The notes beneath the pieces were generated by a model, which worked only from the letters and a program-made list of their open reading frames with translations, was not told the origin of the DNA and made no database searches. Below, piece after piece: positions 58,766 to 64,000 of a DNA stretch of 64,000 bases (position 1 is the first letter of the stretch; every line of letters begins with the position of its first letter). The translations under genes were made by a program, and so were the position numbers. Origin of the DNA: Acanthosepion esculentum (taxonomy: Eukaryota; Mollusca; Cephalopoda; Sepiida; Sepiidae); the NCBI GenBank assembly GCA_964036315.1, contig OZ038478.1:141740488-141804487 (forward strand), given 5' to 3'.

Positions 58766-61535
58766 GTCGTTGCGGATCATGCGCCTAACGGCCAGGAGGA
58801 GCGGGTCTCGTTTTCTCAGCAGTTGGAGGCGTTCCTGGTGGATTCAACGCACCTAGTCTTAATGAGGGATTAGATGCCATTCCGAATCCCAAGTTAGGTC
58901 GGGGGAGGGGTGCTAAAGGGAGAAGGGGCCATCGTAGCTTGGTTGATCTGATCAACGAATTTGGTTTCCTTGATAGATACCGGGTCGATCACCCGGGGGG
59001 GGGGGTCAATGTGGACGTGGGCTCTTAGTTGGCCTTCTGACCGGGTGGTTAGCTACCTGGACAGAATATTAGAGGAGCCGACGTTCCACTGGGTAGACTA
59101 TTCAGATCACAAAATTGTTTTTGCCTGGATGGCGTTAGATCGTAGGCCTAGAATGGCTGGATACTGGAAGTTCAGTCTGTCCTTAGTGGACAGGCAGGAC
59201 TTCCAGGAGCAGATAACTAGCTTAGTGCAGCGGGAGCTAGTGGGGGTGGTTATTGGGAATAAGTAGTGGGAAAGACTTAAGGATAGGATTAGGTCTTTCA
59301 TCACTGATTTCAGCGAACGGTTTGCCCTAGATAGAGCTGAGAAGGTGAAGACGCTTAAGGCTAGGTTTTCCAGGGCAGTTGTTGTGGGTGGGTTCCCTAG
59401 AGCTAGCCTTAGCTAGGGAGGTCCTGAAGCGTTTGAGTAGCGAGCGCTACATGGGCCAGGTAATTAGTCATAGGTTAAGCAAGATGTCTTCCGAAGCTGT
59501 GAACATGGGCCCAGATTTGCGCAAAGAAAGAGAGCCGTCGAGGTTCCGATCGTTACATTCGGGAAGTCAAATCCCCGGAGGGATATACTCTTCGGGCCAC
59601 TGATGACATGTGCGAGGCATTTCGGTGGCATTTCGAGAGCCTGTTTACCAAAAAGCCTGGTCTCCGTGAGGAGGAGTTTCGTAGCTATTTAGCTGATTTT
59701 CCTCGGCTTTCGCTGACAAGCGGCTAGCTGCGAGGGTGAGATCACACAGGGCGAAGTCTACGTGGAATTTAAGAATGTCGCCAGAAGCAAGTCGCCCGTT
59801 CTGGATGGTTTGCCCTATGAATTGTGCTTGAGGCTGTCGCACATCTTTGTCCCGATTTTGACTGTGGTGTTCAACAACTGGTTCTGACAGGCGTCTATCC
59901 CCAAGCGGCTCACCAGGAGTGCGATCACGCTGTTGAAAAAGGGCAAGGGTGTTGGGAAGAAAGCTAGATGATTACAGGCCCATAACTCTGCTAAACACAG
60001 AGTTAAAGATTTTGGCCAAGATCCTGCAGGAGCGTTTGCAGTCAGTTGCCGAGTCTCTGTTGGGCCCGGAGGAGAGTTGTTCTGTGAGGGGCTGAACAAT
60101 TCAGAGTAACCAGCATCTGATCCGCACAATCATTGTGAGTGTAAAAAACGACGATGAGGCCGCGCTGATCAATTTGAATCAGTCCAAGGCATTTGATAGG
60201 GTTGACCATCGCTACACTGCTGCTGTCCTGCCGCTGGATTAGCCTCCTGTATCCCTCCCTCAGTGCTGTGGTACAGGTGAAAGGGAAGCTGTCGAGCGTT
60301 TTTGCGCTGTCTAGGTCGGTTCGTCAGGATTGTCCACTATCTACCCTACTTTAGGCTTTGGCGTTGAAGCCGCTCCTTCGCCGGCTAAGGAACAGGGCGT
60401 GCAGTCAGGCCCTAAGCGGAATCGCCGTTCCTGGAGGGGTTCGAGCCAGGGTTTCCGCGAACGCAGATGACATCTGCTTTTGTGTCGTACTGCAGCGACT
60501 TTGAGGCGGTACTGAGGCGGTTTGAGCGCCATCGTAAATCCCGGGATCAATCGGATTTCCTTCTCGAGTGTCGGTCGGCCTTGTTGGCCCTTCCTCGATC
60601 CAGTGACCTTTCACAGCCTAGGAAGGTATTCTATCGTCTTCTAGGTGAGGGGGTCGCGAAGGATTCTCTACGTGAGCGGCTCGACTTTTAGGAGAAGGAG
60701 TTTCGTTCTTTCAGTTCTTGGGCGGCAGCGGCGGATTATCTCAGTAACCATGAGTTTTCGCTTAGCTGACGATTGGCTGGGAATCGACTGTCTCTCAATT
60801 ACAAGGCCTTCATATGGGGATTGGCGGATTTGCCAGACTGTGAACGGTGTGGCCTTGGTTTAGAAGAAACGGCTTCGCACGCCTTCTACCATTGTTTTCG
60901 GGTCCGCTCCTTATGGGACCATGTCGGCGAGTTGACGGCTTGTCTCGCTCTCGAAAAACTGGTGCTCATGGATCCCTGTCGCATCTTTGGTTATGACCCA
61001 AATTGAGATCACCGCCAATTCGTTCTGGCTCTCTTTTTTATCTCAACTCGGTCAGCTTTTGATTTTCCCAAGTCCGTATAATTTGCGTCCTTTAACAATC
61101 CCTTACAGAGGGAGAGAGCTTCTTGACTTTGCCCAATGGGCAGAATACAGCGACCTCTCTTTTGGGGGGGTTGGACAGGCCCTACTAACATTAGTTATGT
61201 TTAGTTACTCTGTGTTGATATTTAGTTTGTTTATTCGGTTCATCCCCCTCCCCTCTCATTTTTAATCATCCATAAATTTTTCTATATGTATTTTATTATC
61301 ATTAAATTTTTAATATCATGGGATGCGTTTTTATAGGTCTCCATGAGAGGATGTGGTATTTTGGTGTATGGAGGATTGATTGGTGATGGGCGAGTTTTTG
61401 TGGTGAATGTGGAAGTTGTAATGAGTTAATGGGTCGTGAATCGGATTAGGTAGGTATAAGATAGTTAGTGAAGACCAGCCTCAACCCCTCCCCTTTTTTC
61501 GGCAATGTGCCAAAATTCTATTTTCATGTAGTAAA
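58766..61535 (+). pseudogene. LINE copy 2: ORF2 with endonuclease, RT and zinc motif, heavily broken
   Basis: The endonuclease end is seen around 58770-59120 (ADHAPNGQEERVSF, DLINEFGF, SYLDRILEEPTFHWVDYSDH with the catalytic SDH). An RT N-terminal region follows, and the palm around 59760-60350 includes RSKSPVLDGLPYELCL, PKRLTRSAITLLKKGKG, NLNQSKAFDRVDH (one catalytic Asp) and ANADDI where (F/Y)ADD is expected. The C-terminal zinc motif CERCGLGLEETASHAFYHC lies near 60841-60897. At about 60980 it jumps to the 3' region. Stops and frameshifts are frequent. The layout (ORF1, apurinic-type endonuclease, RT, zinc motif) suggests an L1/Tx1-like LINE. The enzyme would copy LINE RNA at a nicked target. 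Confidence 0.7.
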
Positions 61536-61877
61536 TCTCGCGGACGCTTTTATCATCCTTAGCAAGTCCCACTGAAATTACCACCTAAAAGTGTTGGAGG
61601 CCGTCTATATTCTATCATTAAAGCCTTCTCTTTGGAAACAGAAGGACTTTATATTAGGCCTCTAACTAATTACCATTTAAATATTTTTTTCCTTCTTCTT
61701 TCCACCAATAAACTTTGTCCATTGTTCTTTTTCCTTATTATATAATTTACTTTATGTACCTCGATTAAGCTCTGTTGAGCGAAGTACGAAACCGGTAAAC
61801 TGGCCCGTTTTTCATTTTTACTTTTACTATCATGACTGGTAATAATAAAACTAATTTTTGTCTGTTCATGGCAGTCA

Positions 61878-61975
<98 letters not shown>

Positions 61976-62115
61976 GTTTGTTTACTTTTTATGTTGTTAT
62001 GTGGGTTGGTATATTTATGCTTGCTTCTGTATGTGTATATATACATATACGTATGCGTTTTTGTATGTGTGTGTATGTGTATATATATAGATATATACAT
62101 GTGTGTATACGTATG

Positions 62116-62169
<54 letters not shown>

Positions 62170-62745
62170 TATCTGTAGGCTTTTCTGTGTTCCTGTCTGT
62201 AGTGAAGAATGTGTGTACACATATGTCTGTATGTAGTTTTTATTTTCTTTCATCTACTGTTATATTTTTGTACTTGTGTATGTGCACTAGTGCGTGTATA
62301 GGTATATATGAAATCTATTTTTTTATATATATTTGTGTGTTTGGAGTTTTCTTTTTATGTATTAGATGGTGTTATTTTTATGCGTATATATCTATTTTAT
62401 AGCCATGTCTATCTGTTTTAATGTCATTTCTTTCCTTAATAGATATTTTTTGCAGCAAAATACAATTATGGCACAATGCCGAAAAAAGTGGGGGTTGAGG
62501 TTGGTCTTCACTAAATATCTTATACCTAGCTAATCCGATTCACGACCTATTCACCCATTACAATTTACACATTCACCACAAAAACTCGTCCGTCGCCTTC
62601 CAATACTACATACACCATAATACCCCATCCTCTCAAGGAAGACTTACAAAACGCGCCCCATGTCATAAAATGTAATGATAATAACTTATATATACAATTC
62701 TAAAGATGATAAATGAGAGAGGCCGCTGTATTCTGCCCGTTGGAC
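61195..62745. repeat. Large inverted repeat from tail-to-tail LINE 3' ends, (TA)n between
   Basis: 61110-61535 (plus) and 62440-62745 (minus) are inverted copies of the LINE 3' region. Shared words include AGTGAAGACCA(G/A)CCTCAACCC, TTTTTTCGGCA, GTCGTGAATCGGATTAG and GAGTTTTTGTGGTGAATGTG. The spacer holds (TA)n at 61877-61972, TG/TA mixtures to 62100 and (TA)n at 62122-62166. Confidence 0.8.
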
Positions 62746-63964
62746 AAAATCAAGCAGCTCTATCGCTAAAGGATTGGGAAGGAAAAAAGTATCTATGGAC
62801 ATTGGGAATAAAAAGCTGACCCAGTCTAGATAAAATGAGGGCCAAAAACAAACTGAGGAGGTTGGGAATATCGACTTGGATCATAACCAAAAGGCAGCCG
62901 GGAACAGGCCAGGAACAACACTTACTCACATTAACTAGGTACACAAATGCTTGTCTAACCTAACCAGAGGGGAGGACTCCACAGGAAACCATATGCTTGC
63001 GTTCACTCCATAAAATGGATTATAGCCCAATATAAGGAGGGATGGAACAACACAGGGACCCTCCCAGAATAAAAATGTCTTAGTTTTTTCAAGTTGGCAT
63101 TGTCCAATTCGAACACCCTTATTTTAGGGTATGCTTCCTTCACCTCAGAAAGGTGGCCCCATACCTTGAGGTATCCACCGGTATGCCTCACAAAGGTAAT
63201 GACCCCTGGGGCGTGTGGGTAATTGCGGGGATGCTCGACTGACTTGTCATCAACAGTTTTCATTTTTAACAGGAGTCCTAAAAGGGCCCTTTTTTTGTTT
63301 GGACTGCCCCTTTTTAACTTCGTCGCTGTCTACTTTACAGATTTCGTCAGGGCCGGGAAAAATTTATTCTCCCTTGAGGGGTGGGGAGGGGAAGAAGTAG
63401 ATGTATGAGGGTGTGTGGAAATAGAACTCAGGGAAGATTTGGAGGGGGGAAGGGAACACGGGCAGGAGAAGCTGAGAGACTCCTTGGTTTTACTACATGT
63501 TCTTCATCTTCTCTTGGTGAAAAAGTGACGGGGAGTGACCTAGTTTTGTCCATGACCCTCTCCGCCCTACTCCGGCCAGAGTGCCTTCCGCTGGTTCCTC
63601 CTCTTCTCTGGACCTTGTCAGTGATGCTGCCCAAGGTGGTAGCATTTTGTACGCCTCCATAGGCGTGTCCTCTCTCTGCTTCTCTTTCTGTTGGTGTTGG
63701 GGCTGTGGCTACTGCTTTTTCTGCTGCCCCTTCTTTGAAGGCTGCACACCCTTTTGGGGCTGCACCTCTTTTTGAGGCTGCACATTCCTCTGAGGCTGCT
63801 TGATTTTCATCTGTGGTGAGATTTGCTGCTGTACTGGTCGCTGCTTCTGCTTCGAAAGGGACGGCACTCTCCGTTTTCCGGCTCCTCCACACCTCCTTCC
63901 AGTTCCCTTCCTTGGTCTTTGCCTATGTTTGGTTTTCTGTTCTGTCCATGTTTATCTTTATTTG
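62440..63964 (-). pseudogene. LINE copy 3, inverted: ORF1 and 3' end, ORF2 deleted
   Basis: On the minus strand, 63892-63428 encodes an Ala-Glu-Lys-rich low-complexity N-terminal region (EECAASKRGAAPKGCAAFKE) and then a basic stretch. 63263-63003 holds the ORF1 block HAPGVITFVRHTGGYLKVW and FELDNANLKKLRHF, homologous to copy 1. The sequence then passes to the 3' region (62944-62750, with CCSWPVPGCLLVMIQV in the frame that aligns to 58490-58560), with the whole of ORF2 missing. The 5' end may run past the window. Confidence 0.7.
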
Positions 63965-64000
63965 CCCGTATAAGTTATATTTTAACAATTGGTTAGAATT

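Overview
This window is non-coding, repeat-dominated DNA from an animal genome. Long (TA)n, (CA)n and (TACA)n tracts, animal-type Ty3/gypsy, Penelope-like, LINE, Tc1/mariner and hAT remnants, and possible GT-AG exons all point to a eukaryote. The mix fits a lophotrochozoan, perhaps a cephalopod mollusc, but that is inference: no gene here fixes the species. There are no bacterial operons, no rRNA or tRNA genes I can defend, and no CRISPR.

Layout. 1-2.6 kb: nothing recognised. 2.6-4.15 kb: a decayed Tc1-like transposase (minus strand) split by a solo LTR. 4.17 to about 28.2 kb: one decayed Ty3/gypsy element with gag, protease, integrase and only then reverse transcriptase (RT) and RNase H, the unusual integrase-before-RT order. 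Its RT segment has been amplified into a head-to-tail array of 19 units of about 1,023 bp (7,338-26,773), about 19.4 kb of retrotransposon-born satellite. 28.2-31.0 kb: a second, truncated element of the same type and order. 31-35.4 kb: simple repeats, a short dispersed repeat and a hammerhead-like RNA motif (33,013-33,067, minus). 35.5-36.9 kb: a Penelope-like element with RT and GIY-YIG endonuclease (minus). 38-46.2 kb: a tentative host gene whose best exon (45,960-46,242) starts a secreted, cysteine-containing protein; inside its putative introns lie a canonical-order Ty3/gypsy remnant, a LINE scrap and a foldback repeat. 49.3-50.2 kb: an internally deleted Tc1-like element with intact ends. 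53.7-55.1 kb: a hAT element with target duplication. 56.9-57.5 kb: a second Penelope-like fragment. 57.5-64 kb: three differently deleted copies of one LINE family, two on the plus strand and one inverted tail-to-tail across a (TA)n block.

The most notable structures are the satellite array grown inside a single RT gene, its higher-order duplications, the integrase-RT order seen twice, and the hammerhead-like fold with a covarying U3-A8 core pair. Nearly every protein-like stretch carries stops or frameshifts and should be read as pseudogene.
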